Both the position numbers and the translations under genes were made by a program. DNA of 29,422 nt, from positions 1 to 29,422 of IMG/VR virus record IMGVR_UViG_3300021083_000346; one strand, given 5' to 3'. Positions 23,287 to 29,422 of this stretch are shown here, one piece after another; position 1 is the stretch's first letter, and each line of letters begins with the position of its first letter. The DNA is from a virus. The notes beneath the pieces were generated by a model that saw only the letters and a list, made by a program, of their open reading frames with translations, was not told where the DNA came from and did not search any database.

Positions 23287-24858
23287 TCAAGGCTTCCAGC
23301 TTGAGCTGAAAAAACCTAACGGCTTCGCGGCTATCATAGTCATAATGGCATCACATAGTGGGTCAATCTGGTCATCAAAGGCATGGCTGTCATCGGAAGT
23401 GAAAGCCTCGCACTCGTTGATAAATTCGCTATTAAACGGCATCCCATCCATCAGAACAACATGGCCGGATTCTATATGCCCGATGACATCCATGACGCGC
23501 GTCAACTTGTCCTTCTGGGCAAGAGCGCCGCGAACCATTGGCATAATCGGGATGGAATTGCTGCGCTTTATATCCTGAATCAAGCCAGTGCCGCTCGACT
23601 TATCTTCAACAAAGAATTTTCGCAACTCTCCCATCTCTTTCACGGCTTTATTTTTATTCCAGAAATCTATCGCTTGCCGTTTTAGCTCGGGCGCTTCCCA
23701 TTTGCCGCGAATAAGATCGAGCAAATATAGCTTGCCATCATCGCCTTTGCCCCAGCATTCAAAAACACTATAATCGTTGCGCTCGGCGGTTTTCTGAGCG
23801 GTATCGGCGAATATATTGCGATAGACTATTTTCGGTGCCACGCTGGCGCGTCCAAACCATTCACCTCTGATAATATTACCGCCCAGCGCTTTTGGATTCT
23901 GCATATATTGGGCAGCAAACACATATTTGCTAACTTTATTGCCCTCAGCATCCTCGCCATTGCCGCGCTCCATTTCAAGCATATCCTCGAGCGGTTCTTT
24001 ATATGGCCAATAAGAAAAACGCCCCTTATCATCCTGAGGTTGGCAAATAACCATCTCCTGAAGCTCGGGCGGCAGTGTTTTAACGTATTCCTCATCAATC
24101 AATGCGGGGATGGTGACAAACTCCCATTTGCCTGGGAAGTTTTTACCCTTGATAAAGGCTGTTGGATCCTTCTCGCCAATGCGCTGCATGATCAGGATAA
24201 CTGGCGTTGAGGGATTTGCCTTTCGCGATTTGACGGTGCTGATCAGCTGACGGTTGGCATTCTTAATGGCCGCGGCACTATAGGCTTCATCAGCCTTGAC
24301 CAAATCATCAAGGATTATTGCGCCCTGAAACCCTTCTGCCATATTGCCGGCGCGGAAGCCGGTGATCTGGCCGCCAAGAGATACCGCATAAACGCCGCCG
24401 GCCTTCTTGCCATCGATGAGCACGTTCCAACGCTTCTTAGCCTTGGCATCATTGGCGATGATCAGCGACCACATAGCTTGGTATTCATCGCTGCTTATGA
24501 TATCGCGGGCGCTCTGGGAATTGAGCAGCACAAGATCATCGCCGGAGCTAATATGCAGAAAGCGGGCCCGCGGGTTCAACGCGAGTCCACGCGCGATGAA
24601 ATTGATCACCGCCATTTCGGTTTTTGAGCTGCCAGGCGGCACGTTGATCACAAGATTCTGGCATTCGCCACGAATGACGCGCTCGAGCGCATGCGCGATA
24701 ATGATGTGATGCCAGTTAACAATGAATTTAATGTTCTGGCGATGCTTAAAGAAATAGCGAGTAAAAAATAAATGGCTGGCCTCGCAGCGCAGCTTTATTA
24801 TTTCCTTGCGCGCATCAGCCGGTTGAACTTTATGAGCAGCCTTGGCATTAGAATTCAT
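23287..24858 (-). CDS. terL: Terminase large subunit
   Basis: A 523-aa packaging motor. Walker A is VPPGSSKT (73-80), and Walker B is IILDDL (181-186) with the expected acidic pair. The coupling region contains [18 protein letters not shown]. The RNase H-like nuclease has D352 (NIFADTAQ), E418-D419 ([11 protein letters not shown]) and D496-D497 (HAFDDQIDP), so all catalytic acids are present. It cuts concatemeric DNA and pumps it through the DUF1073 portal encoded next. The start overlaps terS by 11 bases. Length is normal for the family. Confidence 0.9.
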   Translation of the reverse strand: MNSNAKAAHKVQPADARKEIIKLRCEASHLFFTRYFFKHRQNIKFIVNWHHIIIAHALERVIRGECQNLVINVPPGSSKTEMAVINFIARGLALNPRARFLHISSGDDLVLLNSQSARDIISSDEYQAMWSLIIANDAKAKKRWNVLIDGKKAGGVYAVSLGGQITGFRAGNMAEGFQGAIILDDLVKADEAYSAAAIKNANRQLISTVKSRKANPSTPVILIMQRIGEKDPTAFIKGKNFPGKWEFVTIPALIDEEYVKTLPPELQEMVICQPQDDKGRFSYWPYKEPLEDMLEMERGNGEDAEGNKVSKYVFAAQYMQNPKALGGNIIRGEWFGRASVAPKIVYRNIFADTAQKTAERNDYSVFECWGKGDDGKLYLLDLIRGKWEAPELKRQAIDFWNKNKAVKEMGELRKFFVEDKSSGTGLIQDIKRSNSIPIMPMVRGALAQKDKLTRVMDVIGHIESGHVVLMDGMPFNSEFINECEAFTSDDSHAFDDQIDPLCDAIMTMIAAKPLGFFSSSWKP

Positions 24859-25270
24859 TCTCGATTTTTTCTAATTCTTGCCTGATAAAGTCGGGCGTTA
24901 AATTGACATTTTGGACATTGGCGGGAAGCGGATTCTCGGGGTCGCTGCCCATCAATGTAGTCTTTGTCCAGCCAGCACGCCGCTCGAGGAAGAATGTTAT
25001 CGCCGGCACGTTCATGAGGTTGATTGCTTGCAATAACTTGGCTGCGACAGCCGCTATTCCTGTGGCCAGCCCCTTCATCATAGCCGCCTCGAATCTAGGG
25101 TCGTCTATCTGTCTGCGATATAACGTTACTGGCGACATGCCAATGCAGCGCGCAACCTCATCTTTGGTCAGCCCGCGAGCGGCATAAGCCTCGACCTTGT
25201 CGTAATCAATTACGAGCTTTGGTCTTCCTGGCTTTCGTTTCGGTTTTACCTTCTGTGTTTTCTTTGCCAT
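24848..25270 (-). CDS. terS: Terminase small subunit-like DNA-binding protein
   Basis: A 140-aa protein from ATG 25270 ([19 protein letters not shown]); the longer open frame is rejected because the upstream part lies in the methyltransferase gene. A basic AT-hook-like KRKPGRPK stretch is followed by a helix-turn-helix ([23 protein letters not shown]) that resembles small terminase DNA-binding domains. The C-terminus ([17 protein letters not shown]) may contact the large subunit. It overlaps the methyltransferase by 65 bases and the large subunit by 11. Confidence 0.8.
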   Translation of the reverse strand: MAKKTQKVKPKRKPGRPKLVIDYDKVEAYAARGLTKDEVARCIGMSPVTLYRRQIDDPRFEAAMMKGLATGIAAVAAKLLQAINLMNVPAITFFLERRAGWTKTTLMGSDPENPLPANVQNVNLTPDFIRQELEKIENEF

Positions 25271-26468
25271 TTTCCAGTACCGCTTTCTTGCCTGTAAAGT
25301 TTTCCCAGCGCTTGACCGCGACGTCAACATAAGCAGGGCTGATTTCCATAGCATAGCATATCCGGCCTAGCATTTCAGCCGCTATAATGGTCGTGCCGGA
25401 TCCGCTGAATGGTTCAAAAATCAACTGGCCAGGTGACGACGATATCATCATCATGTTTTGGATTAGCTTGATCGGCTTTATAGTTGGATGACCATCTTCT
25501 TTCTCGCGCGCATATTCTAAGCATTTAGAATAGTTGGCATCTTTGACTGCATTATTCCATTTTGCAGATTTGCGAAAAAATAAAATATATTCAACATCTG
25601 GTCGATGCTGCCCTCCCAAGGGAATGGCATTCGGTTTCTTCCAAAATAAAATATTGAAATTGTAACCAGCCTCTACAGCCCATTTGAGATAATTAGGCAC
25701 TAAGTCTTTGTTGCAAAATACATAAGAATTCATAATGCCTTTATCAAAAATAGTGGGCAGCATGGCAAGAAATTGTTCAGGTTCAAAATCACATAAGTGT
25801 TTAATCGCTTCGCCCAGCTTCGCGGCAGCGCGGCCTATCGGTTGTTTACTCCCACCCTCTGCAGCCATATTATATGGCGGGTCTGTTATGCAAAGCTGGG
25901 CTATACCTCCATTTAATAATAAATCTAGTTGAGTTTGCGAAGAACTATCGCCACACATAAGTCGATGCCCCCCTATCTGCCATATATCGCCCGTTTTCGT
26001 AATTGGCTCTTCCGGTAATTCCGGTACCGCATCTGGATCCGTAAGCCCCTCTGTGCCGCCAGCATCAAGCAGCTTTGCTATTTCGTCCTCATCAAATCCC
26101 GTTAGCTCGAGATTATAGCCATCATCCATGAGCGCTTGCATCTCAAGCTTAAGCATATCGGCATCCCATCCAGCGGATAGCGCAAGCCGATTATCAGCCA
26201 GCACAAGGGCTTTGCGCTGAATTTCCGTCAAGCCGCTGATGACCATACACGGCACTTCTTTGAGCCGCAGCTTTCTCGCCGCGAGGACGCGCCCATGGCC
26301 GGCGATTAAAACATTATCATCGCCGATTAACACGGGATTTGTGAAGCCGAATTCTTGTATTGAAGCGGCTATCTGGGCAATCTGCGCTTCGGAATGGGTG
26401 CGGGAATTATTAACATACGGCACGAGCTCATCGAGCTTTTTAGACTTAAATTTAATAGGTGAAGCCAT
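25206..26468 (-). CDS. ParB-domain DNA methyltransferase (beta-class)
   Basis: A 420-aa protein from ATG 26468; an upstream ATG at 26501 is less likely because AAGGAG lies six bases from the 26468 start. Residues 5-95 are a ParB/Srx-like domain (ELVPYVNNSRTHSEAQI, IAGHGRVLAARKL, ALVLADNRLALSAGWD). Residues 160-395 are an amino-methyltransferase: catalytic DPPY at 196-199 comes before the SAM-binding FEPFSGSGTT at 351-360, the order of the beta class. It methylates adenine N6 or cytosine N4 in a target that cannot be read from sequence. The C-terminus is basic and repetitive. No restriction endonuclease is visible, so self-protection of phage DNA or regulation of packaging is likelier than restriction. 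Confidence 0.9.
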   Translation of the reverse strand: MASPIKFKSKKLDELVPYVNNSRTHSEAQIAQIAASIQEFGFTNPVLIGDDNVLIAGHGRVLAARKLRLKEVPCMVISGLTEIQRKALVLADNRLALSAGWDADMLKLEMQALMDDGYNLELTGFDEDEIAKLLDAGGTEGLTDPDAVPELPEEPITKTGDIWQIGGHRLMCGDSSSQTQLDLLLNGGIAQLCITDPPYNMAAEGGSKQPIGRAAAKLGEAIKHLCDFEPEQFLAMLPTIFDKGIMNSYVFCNKDLVPNYLKWAVEAGYNFNILFWKKPNAIPLGGQHRPDVEYILFFRKSAKWNNAVKDANYSKCLEYAREKEDGHPTIKPIKLIQNMMMISSSPGQLIFEPFSGSGTTIIAAEMLGRICYAMEISPAYVDVAVKRWENFTGKKAVLENGKENTEGKTETKARKTKARN

Positions 26469-26517
26469 GGGTTCTCCTTGAAGATATATCAAAACTATCA
26501 ATATTCCTCAAAATAAC

Positions 26518-26544
26518 ACTATAGCAATTAAAATGCTATTGCTA
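26518..26544 (-). promoter_or_regulatory. Candidate late-operon promoter with TAGCAAT/ATTGCTA operator
   Basis: Read on the minus strand, TTTAGC is followed after 17 bases by TGC-TATAGT, an extended -10 (TATAGT at 26523-26518). The 7-bp arms TAGCAAT (26522-26528) and ATTGCTA (26538-26544) form an inverted repeat that covers both promoter elements. The predicted start is near 26511, about 43 bases before the methyltransferase ATG. A related arrangement stands before the plus-strand gene at 29221. Confidence 0.45.
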
Positions 26545-26547
26545 AAA

Positions 26548-26761
26548 CTCAGTCAGTCTCAGTCAGTCTCAGTCAGTGACAACATATTGATATTTAATAA
26601 AATGACCGAGATGACTGAGTATTTAGCTAAAAGAGTCTAAAAATCCCCAAAACACAAAAAACGGCACAATGTCCTGTTTTGGGTAATATAGGAAGTTCCG
26701 GTCAGTCTCAGTCAGTGCGTATATAATATTAATATAAAATAAAAACTTAAGGCTGACTGAG
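26548..26761. repeat. CTCAGTCA box cluster, origin or operator candidate
   Basis: Three perfect tandem copies of CTCAGTCAGT (26548-26577), one separate copy (26707-26716) and two inverted TGACTGAG copies (26612-26619, 26754-26761) lie in the gap between primase and methyltransferase. AT-rich stretches lie between the boxes (26585-26600, 26720-26745). Iteron-like boxes plus AT-rich DNA beside a primase gene suggest a replication origin; a regulator-binding array is the alternative. Confidence 0.5.
26639..26683 (-). terminator. Candidate intrinsic terminator
   Basis: On the minus strand CCCAAAACA pairs perfectly with TGTTTTGGG (9 bp, 20-nt loop; arms 26675-26683 and 26646-26654), followed by GATTTTTAG. 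The stem is A-T rich and the loop long, so strength is uncertain. It would stop transcripts from the primase before the late promoter. Confidence 0.35.
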
Positions 26762-26769
26762 TCGCCTTA
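26741..26769 (-). terminator. Candidate intrinsic terminator after primase
   Basis: On the minus strand TAAGGC pairs with GCCTTA, with further inner pairing across GACT/AGTC, followed by AAGTTTTTATTTT. It lies about 40 bases after the primase stop. It also contains one CTCAGTCA box, so the arms may serve double duty. Confidence 0.4.
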
Positions 26770-26808
26770 TTTCACATATTAAAAATGTATAATAGAAAAA
26801 TGGGGAAA

Positions 26809-28932
26809 TTAGAAATCCAGCGGCGTACTATTATTGACGCCATTATAAATATATTTGCCAATATTGAACAGGCGGCTGCCAAATCGGTCACGGCGCATAG
26901 GAACGCCACGAGCGCGGAGATAGTTGGCGATGATACGGGTTTCGCGCTGGCTAATGTTTTTAAGGCCTATGCCTTCGGCTATCTGGGTTGATGTATTCCA
27001 TTCGGTGGAGCGCCTGTTGTCGATATCGTATTTGGCATTTATCATTTCATGTAGCGGCTCGATTTGCTGATGCTCTTTATTGATACGCGCAACATGGGCG
27101 CTTTCATCCGGTAACAGCTTCCAGTTTTCGCTATGGGTTTCAATAAGGTCTAAAACTTCCGCCCAAAGCTGCTGCATATCGATATCGTGATAGCTGTCGA
27201 TAGCCGTACATGGGATTGTCCAGAAGCGGCGATTACCAGCTGTATCCTGTAAATAAAAATCTTGATCAACGCTGGCAATGAGTCCGGTTCGGCGGGGATA
27301 TTTCTTGTCGCCAACACCATACGGTCGGCGCATAGTGTCGTGGTCACGGGTAATAAAGGTTTTTACAGCTTGTAAATCCGCGCGGTTAAATGTGGCGCCA
27401 ATTTCGCCGAGTTCGCATATCCAATAGCTGATGACCTGGCTTACGGTATCTTTATCCTTCGGATCCACCATGGCATCGGTGCGTATAAGTTCCGATCTGA
27501 TATTCTTGGGCAAAAGCTTTTTGACCCACCATGTTTTGCCTAAATTCTGTGGCCCCTGCAGCACAAGGCATCCGGCGGAGTCAATGCCATTATATAGCGC
27601 CATGCACATTGCTGTGATGAGCCAGCGGCGGATTAAAAGTTCTTTTGCTTCATGCTCTGGGCTAGTGATGGTGTCATAAAATTCCGGCAAGCGGCTGACC
27701 TTATCCCATGGGCGGCTGCGAACCCAATTCAGGACGGGATTGTATTGGTTTTCATCGGCAATACGCATGAGATACATAGTGTGGCCATCAGTCGGCAACT
27801 TCCATTCCTTCATATAGCTGTAAATGACAGCCAGTGCGGATTCTTCGGCATTTTCGATGCTGAATACTTCGTTCGGTATCACATGCTCAACGCGCTTCGA
27901 AATTACATTGTATCGGCACTGGATATTATAATAACTTAGCAAATCCCGCATGTTTTGCAGCGTGGCCAGTGCGCGGTTATTGTTTACCGGATCCATGTGC
28001 GTCAACAACAGGGCTATGCGCTCGGCACTGATTTGCGGCTGGGTATTTTTTACCTGAAGTTCATTATCTTTGCCTTCTTGTAAAAATTGCTCGGTTGGGA
28101 AATTATCGGGCGCATCGCCCAAGTCCCAGCCTTCCTCGACGCCATCCGGCAGCTTGACGATATGCAAATCTGGCAGCATCTTTTTAATTCCGGTTGCCGC
28201 GATATTCCCAGGCTGGTCGGCATCCGGCCATATCCATGTATAGCGGCTCTTGAGCGGCGTCCAATCGGTTCCCTTAATGGCTTCAGCGCCACCGCACCAG
28301 CCAACAACAACCCAATCCGGCAAGAGCAGCTGAGCCCGTTCTGCTTTCTTTTCACCCTCGACAATGAGCACCTTGGCATCTGGACGCGCGAGGAGAGCGG
28401 GGAGTCTGTAGATTGGCGAAGCGCATGGCCATTTCTTCCATTTCCATATACATGTACCATCACCGCGCTTCCAGAATGTGCGGGGAATGAATTGCTTTTT
28501 CTCATTTGGATTCGGTGGAGGGAAGCGGCATATATAGCCAACGATTTTCCCATCCATACCGCGATATTCATAGACCGCTTCCGGCTTGCCAAATTTGGAA
28601 TGGGCTGGGATTGGCGGGGATTCAACGCCGCCGAGATAAGTATCCTCCGCCAGAGTGTCTTTTGAGGTGCTGAAATGCTTGGCGGCTTCGGATTGCTTTA
28701 CGTCATGGATGGCAGCATATAGGCTGATTAGGTCAGCTGAGCCTTTGCCGCTGGCAAAATCGCGCCATATTCCGGTGTCTATATTGATGCTCAAGGAATG
28801 GCCAGCTTCGCCTTGTAAACTGCCAACCACGAATTCTCTCCCCTTTAATTTTCCCTGCGGAAACCACTCGCTTAAATAGCGCGGCGCATCAGCCAATAGG
28901 CGGTCAGCAATTGCCTTGAAGTTTATCGCCAT
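26809..28932 (-). CDS. Primase-helicase with TOPRIM and VirE-type P-loop domains
   Basis: A 707-aa replication protein. Residues 20-90 form a primase-like N-terminal part (GIWRDFASGKGSADLISLYAA). Residues 185-275 are TOPRIM-like (VLIVEGEKKAERA with E192, WPDADQPG with D237/D239). Residues 400-640 are a VirE/SF3-like ATPase: Walker A GPQNLGKT at 460-467, then ELGEIGATFNRADLQAVKTFI, RRPYGVGDKKYPRRTGLIAS and DTAGNRRFWTIP. The enzyme would prime and unwind phage DNA. The start has AGGG about nine bases upstream. It is separated from the late operon by a repeat-rich gap and transcribed in the same direction. Confidence 0.85.
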   Translation of the reverse strand: MAINFKAIADRLLADAPRYLSEWFPQGKLKGREFVVGSLQGEAGHSLSINIDTGIWRDFASGKGSADLISLYAAIHDVKQSEAAKHFSTSKDTLAEDTYLGGVESPPIPAHSKFGKPEAVYEYRGMDGKIVGYICRFPPPNPNEKKQFIPRTFWKRGDGTCIWKWKKWPCASPIYRLPALLARPDAKVLIVEGEKKAERAQLLLPDWVVVGWCGGAEAIKGTDWTPLKSRYTWIWPDADQPGNIAATGIKKMLPDLHIVKLPDGVEEGWDLGDAPDNFPTEQFLQEGKDNELQVKNTQPQISAERIALLLTHMDPVNNNRALATLQNMRDLLSYYNIQCRYNVISKRVEHVIPNEVFSIENAEESALAVIYSYMKEWKLPTDGHTMYLMRIADENQYNPVLNWVRSRPWDKVSRLPEFYDTITSPEHEAKELLIRRWLITAMCMALYNGIDSAGCLVLQGPQNLGKTWWVKKLLPKNIRSELIRTDAMVDPKDKDTVSQVISYWICELGEIGATFNRADLQAVKTFITRDHDTMRRPYGVGDKKYPRRTGLIASVDQDFYLQDTAGNRRFWTIPCTAIDSYHDIDMQQLWAEVLDLIETHSENWKLLPDESAHVARINKEHQQIEPLHEMINAKYDIDNRRSTEWNTSTQIAEGIGLKNISQRETRIIANYLRARGVPMRRDRFGSRLFNIGKYIYNGVNNSTPLDF

Positions 28933-28959
28933 GCAATAATCCCTGTTCTTGGTGGTCGA

Positions 28960-29004
28960 CGCAACGGGAAACGGGCGTTAAGGCGCTCGCTTTATACCGT
29001 TGCG
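28960..29004. promoter_or_regulatory. Inverted repeat in primase leader
   Basis: CGCAACGG (28960-28967) and CCGTTGCG (28997-29004) form a perfect 8-bp inverted repeat 28-72 bases upstream of the primase ATG, enclosing GC-rich sequence. It is transcribed if the promoter lies farther upstream, so it may be a leader hairpin. Its function is unknown. Confidence 0.3.
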
Positions 29005-29143
29005 CCTCCCGTAATTATAGATAAATCAAGCGAAATATAGGGGAAAATCATAAAAAGCTATCCTTAACTAGCTATATCAGCTTTATAAGTTCTTTATATC
29101 TTTGGCAAGCAAAAAGATTGCTAAAATATATTCAAAATAGCTG
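29005..29143. other. AT-rich divergent intergenic region, no gene seen
   Basis: Together with the leader this makes a 288-base gap between the divergent primase and Cys-rich genes. It is AT-rich, contains an extra ATTGCTA copy (29117-29123) and several AGCTAT words, and shows no convincing ORF, tRNA or clear minus-strand -35/-10 pair. The primase promoter should lie here. Confidence 0.4.
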
Positions 29144-29171
29144 TTGCAATTAGCAATTAGATTGCTATTGT
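29144..29171 (+). promoter_or_regulatory. Candidate promoter with perfect TAGCAAT-TAG-ATTGCTA operator
   Basis: TTGCAA (29144-29149) and TGC-TATTGT (-10 at 29166-29171) are separated by 16 bases. The spacer and -10 are covered by a perfect 17-bp palindrome, TAGCAATTAGATTGCTA (29151-29167). The predicted start near 29178 leaves a leader of about 43 bases with AAGGAAA before the ATG at 29221. The box sequence is shared with 26522-26544, suggesting one regulator for both promoters. Confidence 0.5.
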
Positions 29172-29220
29172 GGATTCACAAAATATTTATTTTTATAACT
29201 ACAAAGCAAAGGAAATAATA

Positions 29221-29422
29221 ATGTTGAAATGGATCAAAGACGAAAATGGAATCGAATGGGCTATTGACGACAAAGGAAACAAATGCAGTGAAAGTTATTT
29301 CGGCACAAAAGAGCTTGCAGAAAAAGCTTTAAAAAGTTTAAAAAACTGTGAAAATTGTATCAATTGCTCGCATTGCTCGCATTGCTCGCGTTGCTCGGGT
29401 TGCTCGGATTGCTCGGATTGCT
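29221..29422 (+). CDS. Cys-x-x triplet repeat protein, 3' end outside window
   Basis: The only plus-strand gene, with AAGGAAA seven bases before ATG; 67 residues are visible. Residues 1-42 form a soluble charged segment (MLKWIKDENGIEWAIDDKG, YFGTKELAEKALKSLK) that resembles a small sheet plus helix. From C43 every third residue is Cys (43, 46, 49 ... 67), first as CENCIN, then CSH, CSH, CSR, CSG, CSD, CSD. No signal peptide or membrane segment. I do not recognise a named domain. The spacing could give a Cys-lined beta-solenoid or a multi-metal cluster; both are speculation. It is transcribed away from the virion operon under a probable repressor site, so an early or accessory role is plausible. 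Confidence 0.7.
   Translation, partial: MLKWIKDENGIEWAIDDKGNKCSESYFGTKELAEKALKSLKNCENCINCSHCSHCSRCSGCSDCSDC
29365..29422 (+). repeat. 9-bp tandem coding repeat
   Basis: Six consecutive copies of TGCTCGNNT (CAT, CAT, CGT, GGT, GAT, GAT at the variable codon) and the start of a seventh run to the window edge. Each copy encodes Cys-Ser-x. The first two codons are invariant while the third varies, consistent with recent expansion by slippage or recombination and change at one exposed position. Confidence 0.85.

Noticed and set aside
28050-28625. Minus-strand 191-aa frame inside the primase
   Set aside because: An alternate-frame shadow of the TOPRIM region with Arg/Ser-rich composition and no ribosome site.
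29365-29422. 9-bp repeat array read as a CRISPR or non-coding satellite
   Set aside because: Units are 9 bp without spacers, stay in frame with an upstream ATG and ribosome site, and encode a regular Cys pattern.

Overview
The window is about 29.4 kb of a contractile-tailed bacteriophage (myovirus) or prophage. Nearly every gene lies on the minus strand, so the transcription order runs from right to left. The protein families and their order are: small and large terminase, DUF1073 portal, Mu-F-like protein, DUF2213 maturation protease, cement protein, DUF2184 capsid, DUF4054 connector, DUF3383 sheath, DUF3277 tube, tape measure, Dit-like protein, Pam3-type plug, hub, gp138 spike, gp25-like wedge, baseplate J and DUF2612. 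This order matches the virion module of small myoviruses of the Pam3 / Obolenskvirus / Bcep781 kind. The host is not identifiable. Sec signal peptides and strong Shine-Dalgarno sites point to a Gram-negative bacterium, probably a proteobacterium (inference). No integrase, lysis cassette, tRNA or CRISPR array is visible.

Layout from the right edge: (a) 29221-29422, the only plus-strand gene, starts a protein whose visible C-terminal part is a run of Cys-x-x triplets encoded by a 9-bp tandem DNA repeat; the gene runs off the window. (b) 28933-29220 is a divergent, AT-rich regulatory gap with a perfect TAGCAAT/ATTGCTA palindrome inside a candidate promoter. (c) 26809-28932 is a TOPRIM plus VirE-type P-loop primase-helicase. 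(d) 26469-26808 is a non-coding hub with candidate terminators, six CTCAGTCA-type boxes (origin or operator candidate) and a second TAGCAAT/ATTGCTA promoter that would drive the late operon. (e) 25206-26468 is a ParB-domain DNA methyltransferase overlapping terS. (f) 23287-25270 is the packaging machinery. (g) 13843-23255 is portal, head and neck, including a Nudix-DUF2213-scaffold fusion with a likely nested scaffold start. (h) 8888-13782 is sheath, tube, frameshifted chaperones, tape measure with a tail-lysozyme domain, and Dit-like protein. (i) 4209-8891 is the baseplate. (j) 1-4202 is fibre and receptor-binding genes, two of them with Sec signal peptides, ending in a Gly-rich fibre cut by the left edge.

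The structural genes form a tightly packed operon with ATGA or TAATG stop/start overlaps at most junctions. Gaps are short, and at least two (after 14450 and after 681) carry long perfect RNA hairpins starting five to six nucleotides after a stop codon, without a U-tract. These look like mRNA stabilising or processing elements rather than terminators. The hexamer GGATCC occurs 24 times, far above the roughly 7 expected at equal base composition, while the window itself encodes a methyltransferase of unknown specificity.
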